Assembly (NCBI RefSeq): GCF_900083545.1
Contig: NZ_LT559262.1
Coordinates: forward strand, 3,460,324-3,524,323
Length of the DNA stretch: 64,000 nt
Origin: Alistipes provencensis
GTDB lineage: Bacteria > Bacteroidota > Bacteroidia > Bacteroidales > Rikenellaceae
Direction: 5' to 3'
Each line of letters starts with the position of its first letter. Position 1 is the stretch's first letter. A program made the position numbers and the translations under genes. The notes beneath the pieces were generated by a model that saw nothing but the letters and a program-made list of their open reading frames with translations, was not told where the DNA came from and ran no database searches. Below are positions 53,931 to 62,865 of this stretch, in pieces.

Positions 53931-55374
53931 ATTTCTCAAGGGCACCTTTCATGCCCAGTGCCTCCATATCGCGGACATAGCCCGCAACGGCCGGGATGAA
54001 TCCCGGAACCTCCGAAAAATCGACGGTGAAGATACCGCTCTCTTTCACGATTTTCGTGACGGTGGCGTCGATGTCGGCCGAATCCCAGTTCGCGCGGATG
54101 TACTCCACGAACTCCTTCGTATCGTCGGGTTCGAAGCCGCTCTTGGGGCTGTAAAGGGTCAGCAGCGCCGCAAAGGTGAAGCACTCATGTGCGGCGATGC
54201 GCTGCGCCTTGAACCAGTTGTCCCGGACGGTCGGATAGTTGCGCGCCTCCCACTTCGACAGCGAGTTGAGCGAAATGGACTTCAGCAGGTGTTTGATGAA
54301 GGGGTTGTAGAAACGCTCCAGAATCCCGGCGGCGAACTCTTTCAGCTCGGCCTGATCCTCCTCGATCATCGGAATCACCTCCTCGGCGACCATGTCGTTG
54401 ATGAACTTTTCAATCGCGGGGGTGTCGAAAGCGTCCATCACCGTCTCGCAGCCCATTTGCAGGGCGATGGGCACCATACCCGTGTGCGAACCGTTCAGGA
54501 TGCGGACCTTTTTGTCGCGGAACTGTTTGATCGACGGCATGAAGATTACATGCAGCCCCGCCTTGTCCAGCGGCAACTCCTTCATCACCTCCTTGTAGCC
54601 CGGACCGCCGATAGCCCACAGGTGGTACAGCTCGGCCTTCACCACGAGGTTGTCGTCATAGCCGATCTCCTCCTTGATTTCGCCGATCTGCTCGCGCGGG
54701 AATCCCGGCACGATGCGGTCCACGAGCGTGTCGCAGAAGTGACAGTTCCGCTCGACCCAGTCGATGAACTCCTGCCCGAGTTTGTGGTACTCGGCGTGTT
54801 TGATGACGTACTCGTGCAGCGTCGATCCGTTGTTCTCGATCAGTTCGCAGCAGATGATGCACAGGCCCTTCGTCGGGTCGCCGTTGAAATGCTTGAAACG
54901 CTTGTAGAGCAGCGCCGTCATCTTCGCGGGGTACGACTTCGGCGGACAGGCCGTCAGGTCGTCGCCCTCCTCGTAGCGGATGCCCGCCTCGGTCGTGTTC
55001 GAAATGGTGATCTTCAGCTCCGGCGAGAGGAAATAGCGCTCGTAAGTCGCATAGTCCACATAGGGATTGAACGAATCCATGACGCTCTTCACCAGCCGCA
55101 CGTCCTTCTTGGGCTGCTTGTTCTCGATACCCTCCAGATAGACGTGATACATGTTGTCCTGCTTGTGCATCAGGTCGATCATCCCCAGCACCTTGTGTTC
55201 CGGGTCGAGGATCGGCTGGCATACGGCCACTCCGGCGTCCATGACGCCCTTCTCGTTGGCGATGTCGATCTGCCAGTCCACGAAGGCCCTCAGGAAGTTG
55301 CCTTCGCCGAACTGCAGGATGCGGACGGGGCGGCCGACCTTTTCGACGGTCGACTTGTTCAGTTGCTTAATCAT
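53920..55374 (-). CDS. uxaB: Tagaturonate reductase
   Basis: A 484-residue mannitol-dehydrogenase-family enzyme that reduces tagaturonate to altronate with NADH. The Rossmann start is RILQFGEGNFLRAFVDWQID; other family segments are ISNTTEAGIRYEEGDDLT, CCELIENNG, RIVPGFPRE and RILNGSHTGMVPIALQMG with the catalytic lysine region. It follows exuT after 19 bases. Confidence 0.95.
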   Translation of the reverse strand: MIKQLNKSTVEKVGRPVRILQFGEGNFLRAFVDWQIDIANEKGVMDAGVAVCQPILDPEHKVLGMIDLMHKQDNMYHVYLEGIENKQPKKDVRLVKSVMDSFNPYVDYATYERYFLSPELKITISNTTEAGIRYEEGDDLTACPPKSYPAKMTALLYKRFKHFNGDPTKGLCIICCELIENNGSTLHEYVIKHAEYHKLGQEFIDWVERNCHFCDTLVDRIVPGFPREQIGEIKEEIGYDDNLVVKAELYHLWAIGGPGYKEVMKELPLDKAGLHVIFMPSIKQFRDKKVRILNGSHTGMVPIALQMGCETVMDAFDTPAIEKFINDMVAEEVIPMIEEDQAELKEFAAGILERFYNPFIKHLLKSISLNSLSKWEARNYPTVRDNWFKAQRIAAHECFTFAALLTLYSPKSGFEPDDTKEFVEYIRANWDSADIDATVTKIVKESGIFTVDFSEVPGFIPAVAGYVRDMEALGMKGALEKFLA

Positions 55375-55393
55375 TGTATGTCAGGTTTTTAAA

Positions 55394-56857
55394 TTATTCC
55401 AATACGATAGGCTTGTATTTCGGAACCAGCGCCTTCATCACGATCCAGCCGACGAGATAAGCCACGGCGCAGATGCAGAAGACGACGAAATATCCGGCCG
55501 GTTTTCCCTCGAAACCCATGTAAGTCATGTTGGTCTCCTCGGCGTGTACGAACAGCCATCCGGCGAACCATTGCAGGATCATCGAACCCACACCTCCGGC
55601 CATGCCGCCGATACCGGTCACGGTAGCGATCGCCGACTTGGGGAACATGTCGCCCACGGTCGAGAAGATGTTGGCCGACCACGACTGGTGCGCCGCACCG
55701 CCGATACCGATCAGGATAATCGGGAACCACGGCGAAATGGTGCCCATGGGCTGTGCCAGCAGCACCAGCAGCGGGAAGAATGCGAAGATCAGCATGGCGC
55801 GCATGCGTGCCGCATAGGGGTTCAGACCCGTCTTGTTGATGATGATGGTCGGGAGTTTTCCGCCGTAGATCGAGAGCATCGTGATGGCGTAGAGCGTGAA
55901 GATCAGCGCCACGCCCAGCCCTTCGGACATCTTGATCCCGAACTGCGAATTGAGGTACGAGGGGGTCCAGAAGAGGAAGAACCACCACACGCCGTCGGTC
56001 ATGAACTTACCGAAGGCGAAAGCCCAAGTCTGCTTGAACGAGAGCGTCTTCCAGAACGACATCTTGGGGCAATCCTCCTCTTTCTGCTCCTTGGCGACGG
56101 CTCCGTTGATAAGCTCGTGCTTGTCCTGCTCGATGTACTCCAGCTCGGCGGCGTTCACCTTCGGGTGATCCGACGGCTTCTTGTACATGAAGACCCAGAA
56201 ACCCATCCAGATAAAGCCTAAGGCGCCGATCACGATGAAGGCCATCTCCCAGCCCCAAGCCTTTGCCAGCAGCGGAATGGTCAGCGGGGCGAACAGCGCG
56301 CCGATCGAAGCGCCGGCGTTGAAGATCGAGGTGGCATAGGCGCGGTCCTTCTTGGGGAAGTACTCGGCGGTCACCTTGATGGCTGCGGGGAAGTTGCCCG
56401 CCTCACCCAAGGCGAGGATGCAGCGCGCGGCGATGAAGAAATACATGCTGACCATGGCGATGGTCGCTGCCATGGCCGATCCGGCCTCGACGGCGCGCAG
56501 CGCGGCGGCATTGGGAAGTCCCACCCAAGCCTCGGTGGCTATGCCGCAGAGAGCGTGCATACAGGCGCCCACCGACCAGACGCCGATGGCCCACAGGTAA
56601 CCTTTCTTGGTCCCCATCCAGTCGATGAAACGACCTGCGAAGAGCATGCAGACGGCGTAGACGATCGAGAAGATCGAAGTGATAAGTCCGTAGTGGTACT
56701 CGTTCCAGTGGAATTCGGGTTTGATAAACTCGTCCCATGTCAGCGAGAGCACCTGACGGTCGAGGTAATTAACGGTCGTTGCGAAGAAGAGCATCGCACA
56801 GATGACCCAGCGATACTGCGTCATCTTCCCAGCGAGAGTCGATTTGTTGTTTGTCAT
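55394..56857 (-). CDS. exuT: Hexuronate MFS transporter
   Basis: A 487-residue major facilitator with 12 helices and the ACS-family ExuT hallmark VNYLDRQVLSLTWDEFIKPEF near the N-terminus, then GRFIDWMGTKKG and LGEAGNFPAAIK. A long central cytoplasmic loop (about 200-250) contains charged helices. It imports galacturonate and glucuronate with protons. Part of the minus-strand uronate operon, about 110 bases after eda. Confidence 0.92.
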   Translation of the reverse strand: MTNNKSTLAGKMTQYRWVICAMLFFATTVNYLDRQVLSLTWDEFIKPEFHWNEYHYGLITSIFSIVYAVCMLFAGRFIDWMGTKKGYLWAIGVWSVGACMHALCGIATEAWVGLPNAAALRAVEAGSAMAATIAMVSMYFFIAARCILALGEAGNFPAAIKVTAEYFPKKDRAYATSIFNAGASIGALFAPLTIPLLAKAWGWEMAFIVIGALGFIWMGFWVFMYKKPSDHPKVNAAELEYIEQDKHELINGAVAKEQKEEDCPKMSFWKTLSFKQTWAFAFGKFMTDGVWWFFLFWTPSYLNSQFGIKMSEGLGVALIFTLYAITMLSIYGGKLPTIIINKTGLNPYAARMRAMLIFAFFPLLVLLAQPMGTISPWFPIILIGIGGAAHQSWSANIFSTVGDMFPKSAIATVTGIGGMAGGVGSMILQWFAGWLFVHAEETNMTYMGFEGKPAGYFVVFCICAVAYLVGWIVMKALVPKYKPIVLE

Positions 56858-56964
56858 TATGGGATTTAATTAAGTAGTGTTCGGGGGTTGGTGAGCCGCA
56901 TGAACGGCATCCGGCGGCGGATCGGGGCCGCCGCCGGACGACCGAACTTACGGAATATCGGCAT

Positions 56965-57633
56965 CTAACGCACCTTGGCGATTACGTCCAGCGCGAAACG
57001 GCATTTTTCGGAGATGGCTTTCCAGTCTTTCGACGCGATCACCTCCTTGGGGAAGAGCTGCGAGCCCATGCCCACGCAGAAAACACCGGCTTTGAACCAT
57101 GCCGTGAGGTTTTCCTCGGTGGGCTCCACAGCTCCGGTGGCCATGATGTTCGACCACGGCAGCGGCGCTTTGACGTTCTTGACGAACGACGGGCCGCCCA
57201 CGTTGCCCGCGGGGAACACCTTCGTCAGATCGCAGCCCAACTCCTGTGCGAAACCGATCTCGGTGACCGATCCGCAGCCGGGGGTGTAGGGAACCAGATG
57301 ACGGTTGCAGACCTTAGCGACCTCGGCGTTCAGGTAGGGACCCACGACGAAATTGGCCCCGTACTGGATGTAAAGCGCCGCGGTCGGGGCATCGACGATC
57401 GTACCGACGCCCAGCACCATTTCGGGGCACTCTTTGGCAGCGAACTTAATGACCTCGACGAATACCTCCGAAGCGAAATCGCCGCGGTTGGTGAACTCGA
57501 AAGCGCGCACGCCGCCCTCGTAGCAGGCTTTCACGACCTGCTTGGCGATCTCGGCGTCAGCGTGATAGAAAACGGGAACCATACCGGTCTTACCGATGGC
57601 TTCCAGAACTTGCATTTTTGAAAAACGTGCCAT
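56965..57633 (-). CDS. eda: KDPG/KHG aldolase
   Basis: A 222-residue class I aldolase splitting 2-keto-3-deoxy-6-phosphogluconate into pyruvate and glyceraldehyde-3-phosphate. It shows [60 protein letters not shown] and the Schiff-base region [15 protein letters not shown]. It is the last step of the route encoded here. Confidence 0.95.
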   Translation of the reverse strand: MARFSKMQVLEAIGKTGMVPVFYHADAEIAKQVVKACYEGGVRAFEFTNRGDFASEVFVEVIKFAAKECPEMVLGVGTIVDAPTAALYIQYGANFVVGPYLNAEVAKVCNRHLVPYTPGCGSVTEIGFAQELGCDLTKVFPAGNVGGPSFVKNVKAPLPWSNIMATGAVEPTEENLTAWFKAGVFCVGMGSQLFPKEVIASKDWKAISEKCRFALDVIAKVR

Positions 57634-57710
57634 TATCTTATTGCATTTTAATTACCAATCAAATCCATTTTGTCGTCAGGGCGAGACGGATTTCGGTTTT
57701 CGCGCCGCAG

Positions 57711-57792
57711 GACACGGATGGGACATAATAGCCTATTTCCTATTCGGGGCCTGCAAGGGAAGGCCGAAAGGCGTCCGCCCTCACGGCAAAAT
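57711..57792 (-). repeat. 3'-end structured element, family A, copy 4 (after kdgK)
   Basis: Minus strand: past the kdgK stop come a GGCGGACGCC / GGCC-type hairpin and GCCCCGAATAGGA, an inner AATA/TATT stem, then TCCCATCCG. The outer CGAATAGGA/TCCCATCCG stem holds with G-U pairs. This is the most diverged of the four copies. Confidence 0.6.
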
Positions 57793-58811
57793 CAGCGCTG
57801 GACGCGGCCGCTGGCGTTACCTCCTGCCAACGATTCCACCTCTTCGGCCGAAACGAGGTTGAAGTCACCGTTGATGGTGTGTTTCAGGGCCGATGCCGCA
57901 ACGGCGAACTCAAGGGCCTCGCCCTGCGTCGGCTTGGTCAGCAGGCCGTGGATCACGCCGCCCGAGAACGAGTCGCCGCCGCCCACGCGGTCGATGATCG
58001 GGTTGATGTCGTAACGCTTCGACTCGTAGAACTCCTTGCCGTTGTAAATCATGGCTTTCCAGCCGTTGTGCGTCGCCGAGAACGACTCGCGCAGCGTCGA
58101 GATCACATACTTGAACCCGAACGTCTCGGCCATCTGGCGGAAAATGCCCTTGTAGCCCTCGGCATTGGTCTCGCCGCCCTCGACATCGGCGTCGGGCTTG
58201 AACCCGAGGCACAGCTCGGCGTCCTCCTCGTTGCCGATGCAGACATCGACATACTGCATCAGGGGCTTCATGATCGACTGGGCCTTCTCCTTGGTCCAGA
58301 GCTTCTTGCGGAAGTTCAGGTCTACCGACACCGTCACGCCGTGACGCTTGGCGGCCTCGCAGGCCAACTTCGTCAGCTCGGCAGCCTTGTCCGAGATCGC
58401 AGGCGTAATGCCCGACCAATGGAACCACTGGGCGCCCTCCATGATGGCGTCGAAATCGAAATCAGCGGCGTCGGCCTCGGCGATCGACGAGTGCGCACGG
58501 TCATAGATCACCTTCGAGGGACGCATCGAAGCGCCGGTCTCGAGGTAATAGATGCCCACGCGGTCGCCGCCGCGGGCTATGAAATCGGTCCGGACGCCGT
58601 ACTTGCGCAGCGCGTTGACCGCCGACTGGCCGATCTCGTGCTTCGGGAGCTTCGAGACGAAATAGGCTTCGTGGCCGTAGTTGGCGCACGAAACGGCCAC
58701 GTTGGCCTCGCCGCCGCCGTAAACGACGTCGAACGAATCGGACTGAACGAAACGCGTATTGCCGGGCGTCGAAAGACGCAGCATGATTTCACCTAATGTT
58801 ACGATTTTCAT
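57792..58811 (-). CDS. kdgK: 2-keto-3-deoxygluconate kinase
   Basis: A 339-residue PfkB-family kinase that phosphorylates KDG before Eda. It begins IVTLGEIMLRLSTPGNTRF with YGGGEANVAVSCANYG; the catalytic Asp is in DRVGGGDSFSGGVIHG. The gene order uxaC-kdgK-eda-exuT-uxaB-uxaA supports this substrate over fructose. A family A element follows the stop. A second, diverged kinase lies at 61746. Confidence 0.92.
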   Translation of the reverse strand: MKIVTLGEIMLRLSTPGNTRFVQSDSFDVVYGGGEANVAVSCANYGHEAYFVSKLPKHEIGQSAVNALRKYGVRTDFIARGGDRVGIYYLETGASMRPSKVIYDRAHSSIAEADAADFDFDAIMEGAQWFHWSGITPAISDKAAELTKLACEAAKRHGVTVSVDLNFRKKLWTKEKAQSIMKPLMQYVDVCIGNEEDAELCLGFKPDADVEGGETNAEGYKGIFRQMAETFGFKYVISTLRESFSATHNGWKAMIYNGKEFYESKRYDINPIIDRVGGGDSFSGGVIHGLLTKPTQGEALEFAVAASALKHTINGDFNLVSAEEVESLAGGNASGRVQR

Positions 58812-58825
58812 GGTTCTATTGCGTG

Positions 58826-60238
58826 TTAAAATTTGAAGAAATTCTTAGCATTCTTGTAGCAGATGCCCTCGATGATCTCCCGTCCGATGAAGTCGATCTC
58901 CGAGGCGGGCAGCAGGCCGTTCTCGATGTCGTTGCCCACCAAGTTGCACAGCGTGCGGCGGAAATACTCGTGGCGCGGGTACGAGAGGAACGACCGCGAG
59001 TCGGTCAGCATGCCGACGAAACGGCTCAGCAGGCCCAGCGTCGAGAGGGCGTTCATCTGCTTCTCCATGCCGTCCTTCTGGTCGAGGAACCACCATCCCG
59101 AACCGAACTGGATCTTCCCGGCACCGTAACGGCCGTCCTGAAAGTTACCGATCATCGTGGCGACGAGCTCGTTGTCGCGGGGATTGAGGTTGTAAATAAT
59201 GGTCTTGGTGAGTTTGTCTTCGCGGTCGAGCATGTCGAAGAATTTGGCCATCGACTTGCCGACCGTGAAGTCGCCGATCGAATCGAAGCCCGTATCGGCA
59301 CCCAACTGCTTGAACATGCGGCTGTTGTTGTTGCGGATGGCGCCGTAGTGGAACTGCTGCGTCCAGCCCGTCTCCCAGTCCATGACGGCGAATTCGACCA
59401 TCATGGCGGTCTTGTACTTGAGCACCTCGGCGCGGGTCAGCGCCTGACCGCCGTATACCTTATTAAAGATGGCGTCGATCTCGCTCTGGGTGTAATCCTC
59501 GGCGTAGAACTCCTCGATGCCGTGGTCCGAAAGGCGGCATCCCGCCGACTCGAAGAACTTGTGACGCACGCGCAGGGCGTCGATCACGTCGGCGAATTTC
59601 GAGATCGCAACGCCCGAAACCTCCGAAAGACGGTCGATGTAGGCGCGGAAATCGGCCGGGGACTCCACGGCCATCGCCTTGTCGGGACGCCATGTGGGGA
59701 GCATCTTGGTCGCAAAACCGTCCTCACGGACCTTAATATGGTGTTCGAGCGAGTCGATCGGGTCGTCCGTCGTGCAGACCACCTCGACATTATAGTGCTG
59801 CATCAGACCGCGGGCATGGAACTCGGGCGTCTGGAGCAAGGCCGTACAGTGGTCGTAAATCTCGCGGGCCGTCGAGGGGTTCAGCAGCTCCGTCACGCCG
59901 AAAGCGGTCTTCAGTTCGAGGTGCGTCCAGTGGTAGAGCGGGTTGCGCATCGTATAGGGCACCGTCTCGGCCCATTTCTCGAACTTCTCCCAGTCGGAGG
60001 TATCCTTGCCCGTGCAGTACTTCTCATCGACGCCGTTGGTACGCATGGCGCGCCACTTGTAGTGGTCACCCTCGAGCCATACCTTCGACAGGTTGTCGAA
60101 ACGATGGTCCTCGGCGACATACGCGGGAATCAGGTGGCAATGATAGTCGATGATCGGCATCTTGGCCGCATGGTCGTGGTAAAGGCGCTCGGCCGTGGGG
60201 GTCTGCAACAGGAAGTTGTCGTCGTTAAACTGTTTCAT
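58826..60238 (-). CDS. uxaC: Uronate isomerase
   Basis: A 470-residue amidohydrolase-fold isomerase converting galacturonate to tagaturonate (and glucuronate to fructuronate). Metal-ligand HCHL is in PIIDYHCHLIPAYV; further segments are NPLYHWTHLELKTAFG, VVCTTDDPIDSLEHH and MLTDSRSFLSYPRHEYFRR. First gene of the minus-strand operon, divergent from the DUF4861 gene with ~200 bases of regulatory DNA between them. Confidence 0.96.
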   Translation of the reverse strand: MKQFNDDNFLLQTPTAERLYHDHAAKMPIIDYHCHLIPAYVAEDHRFDNLSKVWLEGDHYKWRAMRTNGVDEKYCTGKDTSDWEKFEKWAETVPYTMRNPLYHWTHLELKTAFGVTELLNPSTAREIYDHCTALLQTPEFHARGLMQHYNVEVVCTTDDPIDSLEHHIKVREDGFATKMLPTWRPDKAMAVESPADFRAYIDRLSEVSGVAISKFADVIDALRVRHKFFESAGCRLSDHGIEEFYAEDYTQSEIDAIFNKVYGGQALTRAEVLKYKTAMMVEFAVMDWETGWTQQFHYGAIRNNNSRMFKQLGADTGFDSIGDFTVGKSMAKFFDMLDREDKLTKTIIYNLNPRDNELVATMIGNFQDGRYGAGKIQFGSGWWFLDQKDGMEKQMNALSTLGLLSRFVGMLTDSRSFLSYPRHEYFRRTLCNLVGNDIENGLLPASEIDFIGREIIEGICYKNAKNFFKF

Positions 60239-60375
60239 GTTCTATACTATTCCGGTTTAAAATTTGCTCGTTTCGGGCGGGGCTTTGCAAAGCGCCCTTT
60301 TCACAACGTAAAATTACGAACTTTCCGTCACTCCCGATACGAAAAATTGCCAAATAAAGTAGATTATTTGCCAAT

Positions 60376-60387
60376 TTGGTTGACCAA
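60376..60387 (+). promoter_or_regulatory. Palindromic operator in the uxaC/DUF4861 divergent region
   Basis: TTGGTTGACCAA is a palindrome with arms TTGGT/ACCAA. It resembles the TTGGTATACCAA sites of GntR/FadR-type uronate regulators (UxuR/ExuR in enterics). It overlaps the -33 of the plus-strand promoter, so a bound repressor would block it. Related TTGCCAAAT and TTTGCCAATTT half-sites lie within 35 bases upstream. No regulator gene is in the window. Confidence 0.6.
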
Positions 60388-60410
60388 TATACGGAAAAAT
60401 CGTAAATTTG
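60380..60410 (+). promoter_or_regulatory. Promoter of the DUF4861 lipoprotein gene
   Basis: TTG, about 20 bases, TAAATTTG, 34 bases before the start; it overlaps the palindromic site at 60376. Confidence 0.7.
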
Positions 60411-60444
60411 CCTAAAATACAACGAAAAATCTTTAAACATACCG

Positions 60445-61569
60445 ATGATGAAAAACATGATTCTTGGGATTGCAGCCGCGCTGACGGCCGCCTGCACCCC
60501 CGGCCTGAAGGTCGATGTCGCCAACACGACCCAGATCGAACGCGACGACGAAACCGTCGAGATCGCTTGGTCCGAGGTGACCGCACTCGAGGGCGTGACC
60601 CCGGAGAACGTCGTCGTCCTGAACGACGACAACGAGCAGATTCCCTCGCAGGTGCTTTTCCGCGGCACGGCGGAGCCTCAGGCGCTGATCTTCCAGACCG
60701 ACGCCGACCCGATGGAGACCAAGCGTTTCAGGATCGCCACGGGCGTGCGTGAGAACTACCCTGCCGAGGCATTCGGCCGCGCGGTTCCCGAGCGTTACGA
60801 CGACTATGCGTGGGAGAACAACAAGGTGGCCTACCGTCTCTACGGCCCCGCGCTGGAAACCTCGCCCGAGAAACTCGTCACCCCGGGCATCGACGTGTGG
60901 GTGAAGTGCACCGACAAGCTGGTGATCGACGAGTGGTACGCCCGCGGCAACTACCACCACAACTACGGCGACGGCATGGACTGCTACAAGGTGGGCGTGA
61001 CGCTCGGTTCGGGGGCTTCGCTGCCGTTCGCGGGCGGCAAGTTCTGGATGATGGGCCATAACTACACCACGGCCCGGACGCTGGACAACGGCCCGATCCG
61101 CACCACCGTCGAACTGACCTACGCGCCGTTCGACGTCGACGGCACCCCCGTGTCGCTCACCAAGACCATCTCGCTCGACGCCAACCAGCGTTTCAACCGC
61201 ATGGACAACGTCTACGAGGGCGATTTCGCCGCAATGCCGATCGCCGCGGGCTTCGTGCGCCACGACGTGAAACGCGTGATGACGGGCGACGGCTGGATGG
61301 GGATGGTCGAGGCCGTTTCGGACTCGAAAGACCCCGTGCGCGACGGCGACATCTATCTGGGCGTGATCCTGCCCGGCGCCGAGATGCTGGCCGACACGCT
61401 GGGCCACGCCGTGGCCGTGAAGAGCGTGAAGCCGGGCCAGACGCTGACCTACTATGCCGGTTCGGGCTGGAGTCAAGGCGGCGTCGAAGACATGGGCGAA
61501 TGGGTCGAGGAGATCGGCACGGCACAGGCCGCCGCCGTGAGTCCGCTCCGGGTGACGGTCCGCAAATAA
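60445..61569 (+). CDS. DUF4861 lipoprotein of the pectin locus
   Basis: A 374-residue lipoprotein (MMKNMILGIAAALTAAC, Cys17). The body matches DUF4861: YDDYAWENNKVAYRLYGPAL, GIDVWVKCTDKLVIDEWY, NYHHNYGDGMDCYKVG, then MDNVYEG and TYYAGSGWSQGG. DUF4861 proteins occur in pectin-utilisation loci of Bacteroidetes and have been suggested to be glycan-processing enzymes; I cannot assign the reaction. Divergent from uxaC, with an operator-like palindrome between. Confidence 0.85.
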   Translation: MMKNMILGIAAALTAACTPGLKVDVANTTQIERDDETVEIAWSEVTALEGVTPENVVVLNDDNEQIPSQVLFRGTAEPQALIFQTDADPMETKRFRIATGVRENYPAEAFGRAVPERYDDYAWENNKVAYRLYGPALETSPEKLVTPGIDVWVKCTDKLVIDEWYARGNYHHNYGDGMDCYKVGVTLGSGASLPFAGGKFWMMGHNYTTARTLDNGPIRTTVELTYAPFDVDGTPVSLTKTISLDANQRFNRMDNVYEGDFAAMPIAAGFVRHDVKRVMTGDGWMGMVEAVSDSKDPVRDGDIYLGVILPGAEMLADTLGHAVAVKSVKPGQTLTYYAGSGWSQGGVEDMGEWVEEIGTAQAAAVSPLRVTVRK

Positions 61570-61593
61570 ACCCTTTCGTCACACTTTTTTCCG

Positions 61594-61622
61594 AAAAGCC
61601 CGGTCATTGGACCGGGCTTTCT
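61594..61622 (+). terminator. Terminator of the DUF4861 gene
   Basis: AAAGCCCGGTC and GACCGGGCTTT form the stem, with TTTTTT before it and TTTCTC after. Confidence 0.8.
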
Positions 61623-61685
61623 CGGTGCCGTAACGGCACTTTTATAAGCCAGAAAGTTTTACCGAAGCACATGCACAATTCGGGG

Positions 61686-61715
61686 TTGAACCTATCCGAC
61701 TTTTTTGTACCTTTG
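61686..61715 (+). promoter_or_regulatory. Promoter of the second sugar kinase
   Basis: TTG, 19 bases, TACCTTTG, 30 bases before the start: a full consensus. Confidence 0.8.
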
Positions 61716-61745
61716 TAAGAAATCAACGCGTCACCTCGAAAAACC

Positions 61746-62792
61746 ATGAACAACCAAAAAATCGTCACTTTCGGAGAGATCATGCTCCGCCTCACACCGC
61801 CCGACCGTCTGCGCTTCAACCAGACCGACCTGCTGCGGGTCAGCTACGGCGGCAGCGAAGCCAACGTGGCCGTCTCGCTGGCCAATTTCGGGCTCCGCAG
61901 CGAGTTCATCACCCGCCTGCCCGCAAACCGTGTAGCCGACGCCTGCCTCGACGACCTGCGGCGTTACGGCGTCGGGACCGACGGCATCCTCCGCGGCGGC
62001 AAGCGGCTGGGGCTTTATTATATGGAAGAGGCCGCGGCCATGCGCACCTCCCATGTGGTCTACGACCGCGCCGACTCGGCCTTCGACACCCTCCGGCCGG
62101 GGATGGTCGACTGGCGCAGGCTGTTCAGCGATGCCGCGTGGTTCCACTGGTCGGGCATCTCGGCCGCGGTGAGCGCCGACACGGCAGCCGTATGCGCCGA
62201 AGCGATCGCCGTCGCCCGGGAGATGGGGCTGACCGTCTCGTGCGACATCAACTACCGCAAGAACCTCTGGAAATACGGCAAGGAGCCGCAGGAGGTGCTG
62301 CCCCCGCTGATGGAGCAGTGCGACATCTTCTTCGGCACGGACGACGAATACGAGAAGATACTCGACATGCGCCTGCCGAAATTCGAGGCCCGCAACGCCT
62401 CCTACCAGCCCGACACAGCCGGTTACGAGCGCGCTTCGGCGGAGGTTGCGGCGCGTTTTCCCCGCTGCCGGGGCATCGTCTTCGGGCTCCGCAGCGTCTT
62501 GAGCGCCAACCACCATCTGATCTCCGGAACCCTCTACACCGGGGGCAGGCTGCTCTCCACGCGGGTCTACGACATCGACAATGTGGTGGACTGCGTCGGC
62601 GTGGGCGACGCCTTCGTGGGCGGCCTGATCTATGGGATGGCCGAGCACGCCGGGGACATGCAGTTCGCGCTCGACTTCGGCACGGCGGCCTGCGCCCTGA
62701 AGAACACCATTCCGGGTGACTACAACCAGTTCACGGCCGAGGAGGTCGCCCAGTTGGCCCGCGGCTCCGTCTCGGGCCGCATCGCAAGGTAA
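61746..62792 (+). CDS. PfkB-family sugar kinase (second KdgK-like)
   Basis: A 348-residue paralogue of the kinase at 57792: KIVTFGEIMLRLTPPDRLRF, YGGSEANVAVSLANFG and the catalytic Asp in DCVGVGDAFVGGLIYG. It keeps FHWSGIS and INYRKNLW seen in KDG kinases but differs in the active-site lead-in (GVGD rather than GGGD). Likely also phosphorylates KDG or a related keto-sugar acid; fructokinase activity cannot be excluded. It has its own promoter and terminator. Confidence 0.85.
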   Translation: MNNQKIVTFGEIMLRLTPPDRLRFNQTDLLRVSYGGSEANVAVSLANFGLRSEFITRLPANRVADACLDDLRRYGVGTDGILRGGKRLGLYYMEEAAAMRTSHVVYDRADSAFDTLRPGMVDWRRLFSDAAWFHWSGISAAVSADTAAVCAEAIAVAREMGLTVSCDINYRKNLWKYGKEPQEVLPPLMEQCDIFFGTDDEYEKILDMRLPKFEARNASYQPDTAGYERASAEVAARFPRCRGIVFGLRSVLSANHHLISGTLYTGGRLLSTRVYDIDNVVDCVGVGDAFVGGLIYGMAEHAGDMQFALDFGTAACALKNTIPGDYNQFTAEEVAQLARGSVSGRIAR

Positions 62793-62813
62793 AAGCCCCC
62801 ATTACAAATCCGC

Positions 62814-62856
62814 AAAAAAGAGAACCCCGGTCAGTTGACCGGGGTTCTCTTTTTTC
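62814..62856. terminator. Bidirectional terminator after the second kinase
   Basis: AGAGAACCCCGGTCA and TGACCGGGGTTCTCT form a perfect 15-bp stem with A and T runs on the outside, between convergent genes. Confidence 0.93.
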
Positions 62857-62865
62857 CGTATAAGA

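Noticed and set aside
61746..62792. Calling the second PfkB kinase a fructokinase
   Set aside because: It keeps the KDG-kinase-like segments (FHWSGIS, INYRKNLW) and lies in a uronate locus; left as KdgK-like.
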